Shown here: positions 7,935-18,000 of the stretch, one piece after another
How positions within the stretch are numbered: the stretch's first letter is position 1
How the letters are laid out: each line of letters starts with the position of its first letter
Source of the DNA: Wenjunlia vitaminophila DSM 41686
GTDB taxonomy: Bacteria > Actinomycetota > Actinomycetes > Streptomycetales > Streptomycetaceae
Reading direction: 5' to 3'
Length of the DNA: 64,000 bases
NCBI RefSeq assembly: GCF_000380165.1
Contig: NZ_KB904636.1
Span: forward strand, 118,127-182,126
Translations under genes and position numbers: made by a program
Notes under the pieces: generated by a model
What the model was told of the DNA's origin: nothing
What the model saw: the letters and a program-made list of their open reading frames with translations, nothing else
Databases searched by the model: none

Positions 7935-8417
7935 TCAGGTGAACGAGGCGAACATGCCGGGCTCGTAGGAACCTCCCCGCTGGTGCACGATCACGGCGAG
8001 CCGGTTGGCGGCGTTGATCAGGGCGACCAAGGCGACCAGCGCCCCGATCTGGTCGTCGTCGTAGTGCTTGCGCACCTGGTCCCAGGTCTCGTCGGACACG
8101 CCCTGGTGGGCGTCGGCGAGCCGGGTGCCCTCCTCGGCGAGCGCCAACGCGGCCCGCTCGGCGTCGGTGAACACGGTGGATTCCCGCCAGGCAGCGACCA
8201 GGTTGAGCCGGACCGCGCTCTCACCGGCGGCCGCTGCCTCCTTGGTGTGCATGTCGATGCACCAGCCGCAGCCGTTGATCTGGCTGGCGCGCAGCGACAC
8301 CAATTCCTGCGTGGACTTCGGCAGCGGCGACTGCTGGATCACCAGGCCCGCGTTGGCGAACCGCTTGGCGAACTTGGTGGCGATCTCGTTGTCGAACATG
8401 TTGAACCGGGGGTCCAT
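7935..8417 (-). CDS. AhpD/carboxymuconolactone-decarboxylase-family protein
   Basis: This 160-residue all-helical protein belongs to the AhpD/CMD superfamily. The redox motif 'CGWCIDMHT' (CxxC followed by His three residues later) is the family active site, used for peroxide or disulfide chemistry in the cytosol. I chose the ATG at 8417 ('MDPRFNMFDNE') because GAGGACGAGG lies just upstream; a codon at 8444 is also in frame. The gene is divergent from an ECF41 sigma factor. Genes of the carboxymuconolactone-decarboxylase, oxidoreductase or epimerase type are the characteristic partners of ECF41 sigma factors. A near-match to the ECF41 promoter lies 41 bp upstream of the start, so it is probably the sigma factor's target. 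Physiological substrate unknown. Confidence 0.88.
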   Translation of the reverse strand: MDPRFNMFDNEIATKFAKRFANAGLVIQQSPLPKSTQELVSLRASQINGCGWCIDMHTKEAAAAGESAVRLNLVAAWRESTVFTDAERAALALAEEGTRLADAHQGVSDETWDQVRKHYDDDQIGALVALVALINAANRLAVIVHQRGGSYEPGMFASFT

Positions 8418-8457
8418 GACCTCGTCCTCACTGTGGTGTGGCACTGAACGAACACGA

Positions 8458-8484
8458 GATGCCGGCGGCCCGCTCCCTGTGACG
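8458..8484 (-). promoter_or_regulatory. Possible ECF41-type promoter of the AhpD-like gene
   Basis: Read on the minus strand, CGTCACA (8484 to 8478), a 16-bp spacer and CATC (8461 to 8458) match the ECF41 consensus TGTCACA-N16-CGTC with one difference in each element. The distance of about 41 bp to the start codon is reasonable. The identical spacing to the forward promoter supports the call. Confidence 0.5.
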
Positions 8485-8518
8485 GAACGGCCGTGTGACG
8501 TGCGCCACCGCCCGTGGG

Positions 8519-8545
8519 TGTCACAGATCCGCGGGGCCCGGCGTC
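8519..8545 (+). promoter_or_regulatory. ECF41-type promoter of the sigma factor gene
   Basis: TGTCACA at 8519-8525, a 16-bp spacer and CGTC at 8542-8545 match the published ECF41 promoter pattern exactly. It lies 44 bp before the GTG start of the ECF41 gene, so positive autoregulation is likely. Confidence 0.72.
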
Positions 8546-8589
8546 CTGTGCGCGTGGCACCCTCGAGAGCGAACAGTCAGGAGCAGCGG

Positions 8590-9534
8590 GTGGAGAGCGA
8601 GCACAGCGAGCGCACCAGGGGCACGGCCGGGCAGCCCGCCGGTGGCAGCGGACGCACGGACCCCGCCACCGAGGTGTTCGTCACCCACCGCAACCTGCTG
8701 TTCACCGTCGCCTACGAGCTGCTCGGCTCGGCCGCCGACGCGGAGGACGTCCTGCAGGAGACCTGGCTGCGGTGGGCGGGTGTCGATCTCGGCGCGGTGC
8801 GGGACCAGCGTGCCTACCTGGTGCGGATCACCACGCGCCAGGCGCTGAGCCGGCTGCGCACGCTCGGCCGTCGCAGGGAGTCCTACGTCGGTTCCTGGCT
8901 GCCCGAGCCGCTGCTCACCGCGCCCGACGTGGCCGAGGACGTCGAGCTGGCCGACAGCGTCTCGATGGCGATGCTGCTGGTGCTGGAGACGCTCACGCCG
9001 ACCGAGCGGGCGGTGTTCGTGCTGCGCGAGGTGTTCGACCTCGGGTACGACGAGATCGCCGAGGCCGTGGACAAGAGTCCCGCCGCGGTCCGCCAGGTCG
9101 CGCACCGGGCGCGGGCGCACGTCGCGGCTCGCCGGCCCCGGGGCGTCGTCTCCCCGACCGAGACCCGGGACGCGCTCGACGCGTTCCAGCGGGCGGCCGA
9201 AACCGGCGATCTGCAGGGCCTGCTCGACATCCTGGCGCCGGATGTCGTCCTCCTGGGTGACGGCGGCGGAGTCAAGCAGGCCATCCTGCGGCCCGTCACC
9301 GGGGCGGACAAGGTGGCACGCCTGCTGGCCGCCGGGCTCGGCCGGCTCACCGCCGCGGCGTCGCTGCGGCCAGCGCAGGTCAACGGTTACCCGGCGCTGG
9401 TTCTCCGGCTCGACGACGTGATCGACACCGTTGTGGCGGTGCGCATCGACGACGGCCTCATCACCGGGCTCTACGCCGTGCGCAATCCCGAGAAGCTGTC
9501 GCGCATGGACCGGGAGACCACCCTGCGCCGCTGA
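8590..9534 (+). CDS. sigJ: ECF41-family RNA polymerase sigma factor (SigJ-like)
   Basis: The 314-residue product has sigma region 2 ('LFTVAYELLGSAADAEDVLQ'), region 4 ('TPTERAVFVLREVFDLGYDE') and a C-terminal SnoaL-like extension of about 110 residues. This is the ECF41 architecture, in which the extension replaces a separate anti-sigma factor. The ECF41 hallmark 'WLPEPL' is present between regions 2 and 4, and 'LLGDGGGVK' matches the DGGGK motif of the extension with one inserted residue. The GTG at 8590 has AGGAG 6 bp upstream. An exact ECF41 promoter precedes it and the divergent neighbour is a carboxymuconolactone-decarboxylase-like gene. The inducing signal is unknown for the family. SigJ is the name for the M. 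tuberculosis homologue; orthology is not shown. Confidence 0.9.
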   Translation: MESEHSERTRGTAGQPAGGSGRTDPATEVFVTHRNLLFTVAYELLGSAADAEDVLQETWLRWAGVDLGAVRDQRAYLVRITTRQALSRLRTLGRRRESYVGSWLPEPLLTAPDVAEDVELADSVSMAMLLVLETLTPTERAVFVLREVFDLGYDEIAEAVDKSPAAVRQVAHRARAHVAARRPRGVVSPTETRDALDAFQRAAETGDLQGLLDILAPDVVLLGDGGGVKQAILRPVTGADKVARLLAAGLGRLTAAASLRPAQVNGYPALVLRLDDVIDTVVAVRIDDGLITGLYAVRNPEKLSRMDRETTLRR

Positions 9535-9537
9535 GCC

Positions 9538-9585
9538 GTGCCCCCGCGCGAGCCGCTGGTCGCCGCCGCGGCCCCGCGGGGGCAC
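9538..9585. terminator. Bidirectional terminator-like hairpin
   Basis: GTGCCCCCGCG at 9538-9548 pairs perfectly with CGCGGGGGCAC at 9575-9585. The 11-bp stem starts three bases after the sigma factor stop and ends eight bases before the end of the convergent UvrA-like gene. There is no T-tract, as is usual in high-GC actinobacteria. Confidence 0.6.
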
Positions 9586-9592
9586 GCCCCGG

Positions 9593-11980
<2,388 letters not shown>

Positions 11981-12860
11981 CGTTTCTCCCTCTGCGCGAC
12001 GGGTCGCCTTCGCGGTCTCCGCAGGCGTCGCCTGGCTGGATCTGTTCAGATGCAAACGGTGTCCCCGGTGCGCCCTTCACCGGGGGCGGTGTGGCCTTCG
12101 GCGCCGGCCCGGGCGCGCCGGCCCGCGGCCCCGGGGGCGTCCCGCCCGTGGGCGGTGGCGGGAGGAGGCCGGGGGAACGGTGCTGTCCACGGCAGTCACG
12201 TTAGCCGCAGCTCGAGGGCCGTCGCTTCTCGATTCCTGATCGGTCGGGTCACCGGTCTGGCCGCGCGGACCCGCCACGACGGCGCCCGGCTGCGGTACCC
12301 GGACCTGGGCCGCCCGGGGGCTCCCGGACGTGCACCACCGTTCGTTCCCGGTCGGACCACGGTGACGGGAGCACGAAGGACCCGACGGCCCGTTGTCAGG
12401 CCCTTTTTCGTTCGGAGTCAACACCCCCGGATGTGCCATTTTCCTTTTGGGATAAGAGCGTGACGACCGTGACGGGCGTTTTCCGCACTCGGCTTCCCCT
12501 TCGCCGTCCGGGAATGAACGCCTTCGCCGGCCCCGGCGAGTTCCACGCGAGATCTGCGCCGGCCATTTAGCACACGATCAGGAATCTCGGCAAGTTTCAC
12601 CGAAGGGGGCTGTTTCGGGGTAAGTGCACATGGTAAATATTCGGGATTGTGGTTCATGGCCCGTGAGATCGGCCCGGGTGTCCGAGTCCGTTCTCGCCGG
12701 GCCGCACGGGCCGTCTGCGCGACGTCACTGTTCATGCCCACCGTGCAGGCAGCCACCACCGTTCTCACATTCCGCCCCGAAGGTGGAGCCGTCTCATTGC
12801 GTGCCCCGGCAGGCAGGTCATTCACTCCGGGGCGGGCCAACGCCGCTAAGGAGCTCCGAC
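11981..12860. other. 880-bp intergenic region without a credible gene
   Basis: Frames in this stretch have poor codon bias and no recognisable domain. The part from 12420 to 12700 is less GC-rich and probably carries promoters for the small gene at 12861. A TTTTT run at 12404-12408 follows only a four-base GGCC stem, so I do not call a terminator there. Confidence 0.4.
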
Positions 12861-13046
12861 ATGGGAAAGAGCGATCGCCTCCCCCCGAGTATCGGTGCGG
12901 TCGCACTGGACATCGGCACGAATCGTGTGGGGGTGATCATGGACCACATGGGAGGACGGGTACAGCTCCGGCCGGTGCACGGGGGCCGGGAGTGGGACGC
13001 CAGGAAAGAGGAGATCCGTCCGGCTGACGAAGGTGACCCGCAGTGA
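12861..13046 (+). CDS. Small conserved actinobacterial protein
   Basis: This 61-residue protein has an ideal start: AAGGAG at 12848-12853 and ATG 7 bp later. The middle 'GAVALDIGTNRVGVIMDHMG' and 'RVQLRPVHGGREWDARKEE' resemble a small family widespread in Streptomyces and relatives, often written as '...GRVGRVM...YVQLRPL.GGREWD...'. These are predicted small beta-barrel-like proteins found near anti-sigma-type regulators or alone. No function is known to me. It is soluble, with no signal peptide. A strong hairpin follows the stop. Confidence 0.72.
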   Translation: MGKSDRLPPSIGAVALDIGTNRVGVIMDHMGGRVQLRPVHGGREWDARKEEIRPADEGDPQ

Positions 13047-13072
13047 CGTCCGGGGTGCCGCGGTGGCGGTTC

Positions 13073-13107
13073 ACCCGGCGGAGGACCGTGCCGGTCCCCC
13101 GCCGGGT
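13073..13107. terminator. Nested hairpin terminator between convergent genes
   Basis: The outer arms ACCCGGCGG (13073-13081) and CCGCCGGGT (13099-13107) and inner arms GGACC (13083-13087) and GGTCC (13093-13097) form one long stem. It lies between the small gene ending at 13046 and the minus-strand gene ending at 13163. Confidence 0.65.
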
Positions 13108-13162
13108 GTGACGGCACCAGCCGCGTGGGGCGTCAGGGCGCCACGCCTGCGATGGCCACGGG

Positions 13163-14629
13163 TCAGGAGCCGACCGTCACGCTGCGGGAAGCGGTCGCTT
13201 CCGGGGAACCGTTGCACAGCGCCGACTGCCCGGTGAAGACCCGGGCCACGGAGCAGCCCTCGTCGTCGGTCACGGTCACGGTCACGGTGAAGGTCCCCGC
13301 CGTGGGGTAGGTGTGCCGGGGCTCGGGGCCGCCGTCGCGCAGGACGGTCCCGTCGCCGAAGTCCCAGTCGTAGCGGGTGACCTCGCCGTCGGGGTCCGTG
13401 GACGGGCTCGCGTCGAAGGCGGTGGGGCGCCCCCCTGGTCCAGTCGTGGCCGTGAAGGACGCGGTGGGGCCCTGGTTGGGCCGGATCGCCACGGATTCGA
13501 AACCTGGAGCGGTGCCTCCGGTGCGGACAGGGGAGCCGGGGATCTCCCTCAGGGCACCGTCGCCGGTGAGGGAGAAGGCGTTCATGTCGTTGGAGTCGAA
13601 GTTGGCCACGTACAGGTGGCGACCGTCGGGGCTGACCGCGACCCCCACCGGGCCCCGCCCGGCTTCGAACGGTGAGCCGGGGACGGGCCGTAGCGCGCCA
13701 TCACCGGCGATGGTGAAGGCCGACACCGCGTGGGCGTCGTCGGGACGCACCGAACCGGGACTGGTCAGGAACAACTGGCGGCCGTTGGGGCTGATCGCGA
13801 TGCCCTCGGGGTGGTCGGGGACGGGGTACGGGGAGCCAGGGGCGGGCGTGAGGTCACCGGTGGCACCGATGCGGAACCCGTAGACCTCGTCGGTGGTCGT
13901 CGCGGCGGTGAACAGCGTGCGCCCGTCCGGGGTGATCCCGATGGCGGTGGACGCTCCGCCCACGGTGGTCGGCTGCCCCTGGGGGGCGAGGCTGCCGTCG
14001 CCGCGGATGGCGAAGTGGGTGATGACGTCAGTGGGATCGGACAGCGGGCGCCCGTGGGAGACGTACAGGTGGGCGCCGTCGGGAGTGACGGCCAGTCCGC
14101 GGGGGCTGGCGAACCCGGTCCTGACGGGGTCACCGAGACGGGTCAGCGTCCCGTCCTCGTGGACGGTGAACACCGAGACGGTTCCAGAGTCGATGTTCGT
14201 CGTGTAGAGGGTCTCCCCGTCGGGTGCGATGGCGATGGCGAACGGGACGGTGCCGCCCGTGCCGACCGGTGCCCCCAGGGGCGTCAGGGTGCCCCGGCGG
14301 TCGACGGCGTACGGCACCACGGTGTGGGTGCTCCTGTCGGCCACGTACACGTAGCGGCCGTCAGGGGACGGCACGACGCCACTGGCACCGTTGCCCGCGG
14401 TGCTCGGGCTGCCCGTGGGGAGGGTGCCGGTCAGGGTGGGCGTGCCGTGGGCGTCGAGGGTGAATGTGGAGACGTCGTTGGTGGCGGAGTTGGTCACGAA
14501 CAGCGTCCGGGCGAAGGGGGCCGGACTGGCGGGGGCCGGACTGGCCGGGGCGGGACTGGCGGGGACTGCGGTGAGGACGGCCACGGCCGCCAGCACACCG
14601 AGCCGGGTGGGCAGGCGTCCAGCGTGCAC
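13163..14629 (-). CDS. Secreted beta-propeller protein with C-terminal PKD domain
   Basis: The 488-residue product has a signal peptide ('GRLPTRLGVLAAVAVLTAV') followed by a Pro/Ala-rich linker. About seven YVTN/lactonase-type propeller blades run from residue 40 to about 380, with repeats such as 'SPDGRYVYVADRSTHTV', 'APDGETLYTTNIDSGTV' and 'SPDGRHLYVANFDSNDM'. A PKD domain closes the protein ('PTASFTATTG', 'DPDGEVTRYDWDFGDGT'). PKD and propeller domains suggest extracellular binding or a structural role; lactonase activity is possible but unsupported. The GTG at 14629 is chosen over the frame's ATG at 14749 because AGGAGG lies 7 bp upstream and it directly yields the signal peptide. Function unknown. 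Confidence 0.82.
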   Translation of the reverse strand: MHAGRLPTRLGVLAAVAVLTAVPASPAPASPAPASPAPFARTLFVTNSATNDVSTFTLDAHGTPTLTGTLPTGSPSTAGNGASGVVPSPDGRYVYVADRSTHTVVPYAVDRRGTLTPLGAPVGTGGTVPFAIAIAPDGETLYTTNIDSGTVSVFTVHEDGTLTRLGDPVRTGFASPRGLAVTPDGAHLYVSHGRPLSDPTDVITHFAIRGDGSLAPQGQPTTVGGASTAIGITPDGRTLFTAATTTDEVYGFRIGATGDLTPAPGSPYPVPDHPEGIAISPNGRQLFLTSPGSVRPDDAHAVSAFTIAGDGALRPVPGSPFEAGRGPVGVAVSPDGRHLYVANFDSNDMNAFSLTGDGALREIPGSPVRTGGTAPGFESVAIRPNQGPTASFTATTGPGGRPTAFDASPSTDPDGEVTRYDWDFGDGTVLRDGGPEPRHTYPTAGTFTVTVTVTDDEGCSVARVFTGQSALCNGSPEATASRSVTVGS

Positions 14630-14897
14630 GGAGCACCTCCTGGTGGTTCGGGGAATCGCTGCCACCGGTTCTACGGGCCCGAGGGGCCGGAGGGGTTCAC
14701 TCCCGGACGCCTGAAGTGACCCGTGTCCGGCGGTCGTCCTGCCGGCCACACCTCCGGGCGAAGGCGGAGCGGGACGGGGGCGTCGGCGCGACGGACGGTC
14801 GTGCTGATGGTGCGGCCCACGCCATTCGTCCCTTCATCGGGGCAGGGGGTTCGGCGGGGGTACGGGGAGGGGGTACCTTACGAGTTCGATTACCGAG

Positions 14898-14926
14898 TTC
14901 GAATCGCCAGTTCCGGTCCCTAGCGT
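14898..14926 (+). promoter_or_regulatory. Candidate promoter with direct repeat, upstream of the amidase gene
   Basis: TTCGAA (14898-14903) and TAGCGT (14921-14926) are separated by 17 bp. The -35 hexamer lies in the second of two direct repeats, CGAGTTCGAT (14881-14890) and CGAGTTCGAA (14894-14903), 13 bp apart. The repeat could be a regulator site. Confidence 0.38.
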
Positions 14927-14936
14927 TGAGGAATGT

Positions 14937-17060
14937 ATGTCCGGCATGAGATCGCGTCGAGTGTGGGGTACGAGCGCCGCCGTTGCGGCAGGCGTTTCGG
15001 GGGTGCTGGTCCTCCAGGGGGTGACCGGCGCGGCGTCCGGGAACGCCCAGGAGAGTCGGGAGCCCCAGGGACCGGTGCGGGCCCAGGTCCGCGAGGCCGC
15101 GTTGCGGGTGGCCGAGGACGGCAGGTCCGCCACGTTGCGCCAGCTCGACACCGCGCGGTTCAGCATGCTGGGGGTCTCCTGGGCCGACCCGTCGGCCAGG
15201 GCCGCGGGCACCGTTGAGGTGCGGACCCGTGACGCCGAGTCCGGGCAGTGGTCCGACTGGCTGCGACTCGACGACGACGGGGGCAGGAACGACGACGGTG
15301 TGCGCGGCGGCACCGAGCCGGCGTGGGTGGGCCCTTCTGACGGCGTGGAGGTGCGGATGAGCACTTCGGCGCGCTCGTCGGCGGCGCTCCCCAAGGGCCT
15401 GCGCCTGCACATGATCGACCCGAGCAGCGCTGCGGCGGACGACGGCTCCAGCCTGGCGGTGCAGCCCGCCGCGGCCATCGCCGAGGTCGGGGCCGACGCG
15501 TCGGTGGAGGAGGTGCCGACGGCGCCGGAGTCCACCGCGCCGCGCCCGCCGATCACCGACCGGGCCGGCTGGGGGGCGGACGAGTCGATCAGCCCGGAGG
15601 CGCCGGAGTACCTCCCGGGCGGTGTGGTCAAGGCGGTGGTGGTGCACCACACCGCCGAGTCCAACAGCTACACCTGCGCGGAGGCGCCCGCGGTGATCCG
15701 CGGCATTTACACGTACCACGTGAAGACCCTCGGCTGGAAGGACATCGGCTACAACTTCCTGGTCGACAAGTGCGGCACCGTCTACGAGGGCCGCAAGGGC
15801 GGGGTGGACCGGCCGGTGTTGGGGGCGCACGCCTACGGGTTCAACACCGAGACCACCGGAATCTCGGTCCTTGGCACCTACACCGACATCGCCGCGTCGA
15901 AGTCCGCGCTGACCGCGGTGGCGCGGGTCGCGGCGTGGAAGCTGGGCCAGTACGGGGGCAACCCGGCCGGCACGACCACGCTCACCGCGGGTGACAGCGG
16001 CACCAACTACTTCGGGAAGAGCTGGGCCAAGGGTGCGCAGCTCACGTTCCCGCAGATCCACGGGCACCGGGACGGCTACAACACCCAGTGCCCGGGTGAC
16101 CAGTTGTACGGTCAGTTGGCCACGATCCGCAGCTACGCGGCCGGCCCGGTCACCGGACTGGCCGTCACCTCGATCACGGGTGCCGGCAAGGCGGGCAGCA
16201 CCTACTACACCAAGGCCCAGATCACGGTGAACTGGACGGCCTCCACTCCGGCCGCCCTGATCAGCAGGTACGAACTGCTGGTGGACGGCAAGGTGGTGGC
16301 GACCACCGCGGGCAGCGCCACGTCGGCCCGGGCCACCCTGGCGTTGGGTTCGCACGCGGTGCAGGTCCGCGCGGTCCACCAGTCGGGGAAGACCACGACC
16401 ACCTCCGCCGCCACGGTGGTCGCCGAGACGACCCCGCCGACGTTCACCACCAAGCCCTACACGACGCTGCGCCTGGGCACGGTCAACGTCTCCGCGGTCC
16501 CGATCACCCTGCGCTGGAAGGCCACCGACAACGCGGCGCTGAAGTCGGTGAAGCTGACCAAGCCGACGACGTCCACCTACGGGCCGACCACCACCGCCTC
16601 CGCCCGCACCATCCCGCTCAGCACCACCGCCACCACCTTTGCGATGACCGCACAGGACCAGGCGGGCAACACCGCCTCCGCCAGCCACAGCTCCACCGCG
16701 CTGATCCGCCACGAGTCCGTCGCCACCAGGTACGGCGCCTGGACCACCAGGTCCTCGAGCAGCTACCTGGGCGGCAAGTCGTACTCAAGCGGTTCGAGGG
16801 GCGCCAGCCTGACCTGGACCTTCACCGGGCGCGCGGTCGCCTGGGTGGTCTCCAGGGCGTCCACCTCCGGCCAGGCGTACGTGTACGTGGACGGCACCAG
16901 GGTCGCCACCGTGGACCTGAGGTCCTCCACCACCATGTACCGGAACGCGATCTGGGCCAAGGCCTGGACGACCAGCGCCACCCACACCGTGAAGATCGTG
17001 GTCGTCGGCACCAGCGGCCGTCCCACCGTCACCACCGACGGGATCGTCTACCTGAAGTGA
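14937..17060 (+). CDS. Secreted N-acetylmuramoyl-L-alanine amidase, PGRP type
   Basis: The 707-residue protein begins with a signal sequence ('VWGTSAAVAAGVSGVLVLQG'). A PGRP/Amidase_2 domain runs from about residue 200 to 405. Zinc ligands are visible: His in 'VVVHHTAES', His in 'PQIHGHRDGYN' and Cys in 'TQCPGDQLY'. The C-terminal 300 residues are Thr/Ala/Ser-rich and appear to hold Ig-like modules followed by a beta-sandwich ('GRAVAWVVSRAS', 'GQAYVYVDGTRVATVDL'). The enzyme would cleave the amide between N-acetylmuramic acid and L-Ala in peptidoglycan outside the cell, in growth, sporulation or lysis of others. GAGG lies 6 bp before the ATG at 14937. A strong hairpin follows the stop. Confidence 0.92.
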   Translation: MSGMRSRRVWGTSAAVAAGVSGVLVLQGVTGAASGNAQESREPQGPVRAQVREAALRVAEDGRSATLRQLDTARFSMLGVSWADPSARAAGTVEVRTRDAESGQWSDWLRLDDDGGRNDDGVRGGTEPAWVGPSDGVEVRMSTSARSSAALPKGLRLHMIDPSSAAADDGSSLAVQPAAAIAEVGADASVEEVPTAPESTAPRPPITDRAGWGADESISPEAPEYLPGGVVKAVVVHHTAESNSYTCAEAPAVIRGIYTYHVKTLGWKDIGYNFLVDKCGTVYEGRKGGVDRPVLGAHAYGFNTETTGISVLGTYTDIAASKSALTAVARVAAWKLGQYGGNPAGTTTLTAGDSGTNYFGKSWAKGAQLTFPQIHGHRDGYNTQCPGDQLYGQLATIRSYAAGPVTGLAVTSITGAGKAGSTYYTKAQITVNWTASTPAALISRYELLVDGKVVATTAGSATSARATLALGSHAVQVRAVHQSGKTTTTSAATVVAETTPPTFTTKPYTTLRLGTVNVSAVPITLRWKATDNAALKSVKLTKPTTSTYGPTTTASARTIPLSTTATTFAMTAQDQAGNTASASHSSTALIRHESVATRYGAWTTRSSSSYLGGKSYSSGSRGASLTWTFTGRAVAWVVSRASTSGQAYVYVDGTRVATVDLRSSTTMYRNAIWAKAWTTSATHTVKIVVVGTSGRPTVTTDGIVYLK

Positions 17061-17067
17061 TCTCGCA

Positions 17068-17111
17068 CCCCGCTCCCCCACTGACGGACCACGTCAGGAG
17101 GGGGAGCGGGG
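17068..17111 (+). terminator. Strong hairpin terminator after the amidase gene
   Basis: CCCCGCTCCCCC (17068-17079) pairs perfectly with GGGGGAGCGGGG (17100-17111). The loop contains a second short pair, CTGAC (17081-17085) and GTCAG (17093-17097). It starts 8 bp after the stop codon and has no T-tract. Confidence 0.72.
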
Positions 17112-17228
17112 CGGCGGGCGGCAACCACCGGTGCCGGTCCGACGGCGAGCCCGCCCCGGTCCGCCCCGAGGGCCCCGGTGGCAGGATGGGCACCCAAGGA
17201 ACACCACACGAGGGGAAGCGGTCGAGGG

Positions 17229-17927
17229 ATGGCTGTCATCCAACACACCACGCTGAGGCCCACCAAGCTGGAACTTCTCGCCTCATGGCTGCCCGCCCGA
17301 CCCTGGTACCGCGGCGCGGGCCAGGAGCCGCGGCTGGCCAAGGCCGGCGGCTTCCGGATCGACGACCCGGACGGTGCAGTGGGCATCGAGTTCATGGCGG
17401 TCACCGACGCCCACGGGGACCGGGCGGTGACGTACCAGGTGCCCCTGAGTTACCGCGGCGCGCCACTGGACGGGGCTGAGCACGCGCTGATCGGCACGTC
17501 CGAGCACGGTGTGCTGGGCCGGCGGTGGATCTACGACGGCACGCACGACCCGGTGCTGGTGGCGCAGTTGTTCGCCCTGCTCCTCGGCGCCGCCGAACCG
17601 CAGGACCAGAACACCAGCGACACCCCCGACCCCTCGGTCACCGCTTCCTTCGCCGCGCCGGGCTCCACGGCGTCGATCGTGCCGGTGGACGTCTCCGACG
17701 GGCCCCACGGCACCGACCTGCTCGTGCGGGCCGCGTCCCGCACCGACCAGGACCGTGCGGCCGGGCACCTGACCCTTCACATCAGTCGCGTCCTGGAACC
17801 CCACGGCGACGCACCCGCCCCGGCCCTGGGACACGTCACCGCGGGTTGGGCGCTCCCGGACGGCACCACGGCACGCGGCCCGTACGTCGTGGTGCGCGGC
17901 GCCGGGTCCGACGGCACCACCGTGTGA
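17229..17927 (+). CDS. Maltokinase N-terminal cap-like domain protein
   Basis: This 232-residue soluble protein resembles the N-terminal cap of actinobacterial maltokinase (Mak/Pep2). The cue is 'TTLRPTKLELLASWLPARPWY' at the start, then 'YQVPLSYRGAPLDGAEHALIG' and 'GHLTLHISRVL'. The phosphotransferase-like catalytic domain of true maltokinase is absent, so it cannot be a complete kinase. Free-standing cap proteins of this kind occur in Streptomyces and are usually labelled 1,4-alpha-glucan branching protein by transfer; I do not support that label. A role linked to trehalose or alpha-glucan metabolism is only inference, and no such genes are nearby. ATG 17229 is chosen because the family N-terminus starts there. 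Confidence 0.72.
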   Translation: MAVIQHTTLRPTKLELLASWLPARPWYRGAGQEPRLAKAGGFRIDDPDGAVGIEFMAVTDAHGDRAVTYQVPLSYRGAPLDGAEHALIGTSEHGVLGRRWIYDGTHDPVLVAQLFALLLGAAEPQDQNTSDTPDPSVTASFAAPGSTASIVPVDVSDGPHGTDLLVRAASRTDQDRAAGHLTLHISRVLEPHGDAPAPALGHVTAGWALPDGTTARGPYVVVRGAGSDGTTV

Positions 17928-17964
17928 CCGTCCCTCCTGTCCCGGCCGGGACAGGAGGGACGGT
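17927..17964. terminator. Perfect 38-bp palindrome between convergent genes
   Basis: The arms 17927-17945 and 17946-17964 are exact reverse complements of 19 bases each with no spacer (key bases ACCGTCCCTCC at the outer left). It begins on the last base of the preceding stop codon and ends 37 bp before the convergent EF-G-like gene. It is most simply a bidirectional terminator. Confidence 0.72.
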
Positions 17965-18000
17965 GGGTGGCCCCGCCGGTCAGCGGGGCCGTCGTGGCGT

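Noticed and set aside
12404..12408. Intrinsic terminator at the TTTTT run
   Set aside because: Only a four-base GGCC stem precedes the T-run, too weak to call.
12418..12906. Minus-strand frame of 162 codons in the 880-bp gap
   Set aside because: No domain, no ribosome-binding site, and amino-acid composition like random high-GC DNA; it also overlaps the well-supported small gene at 12861.
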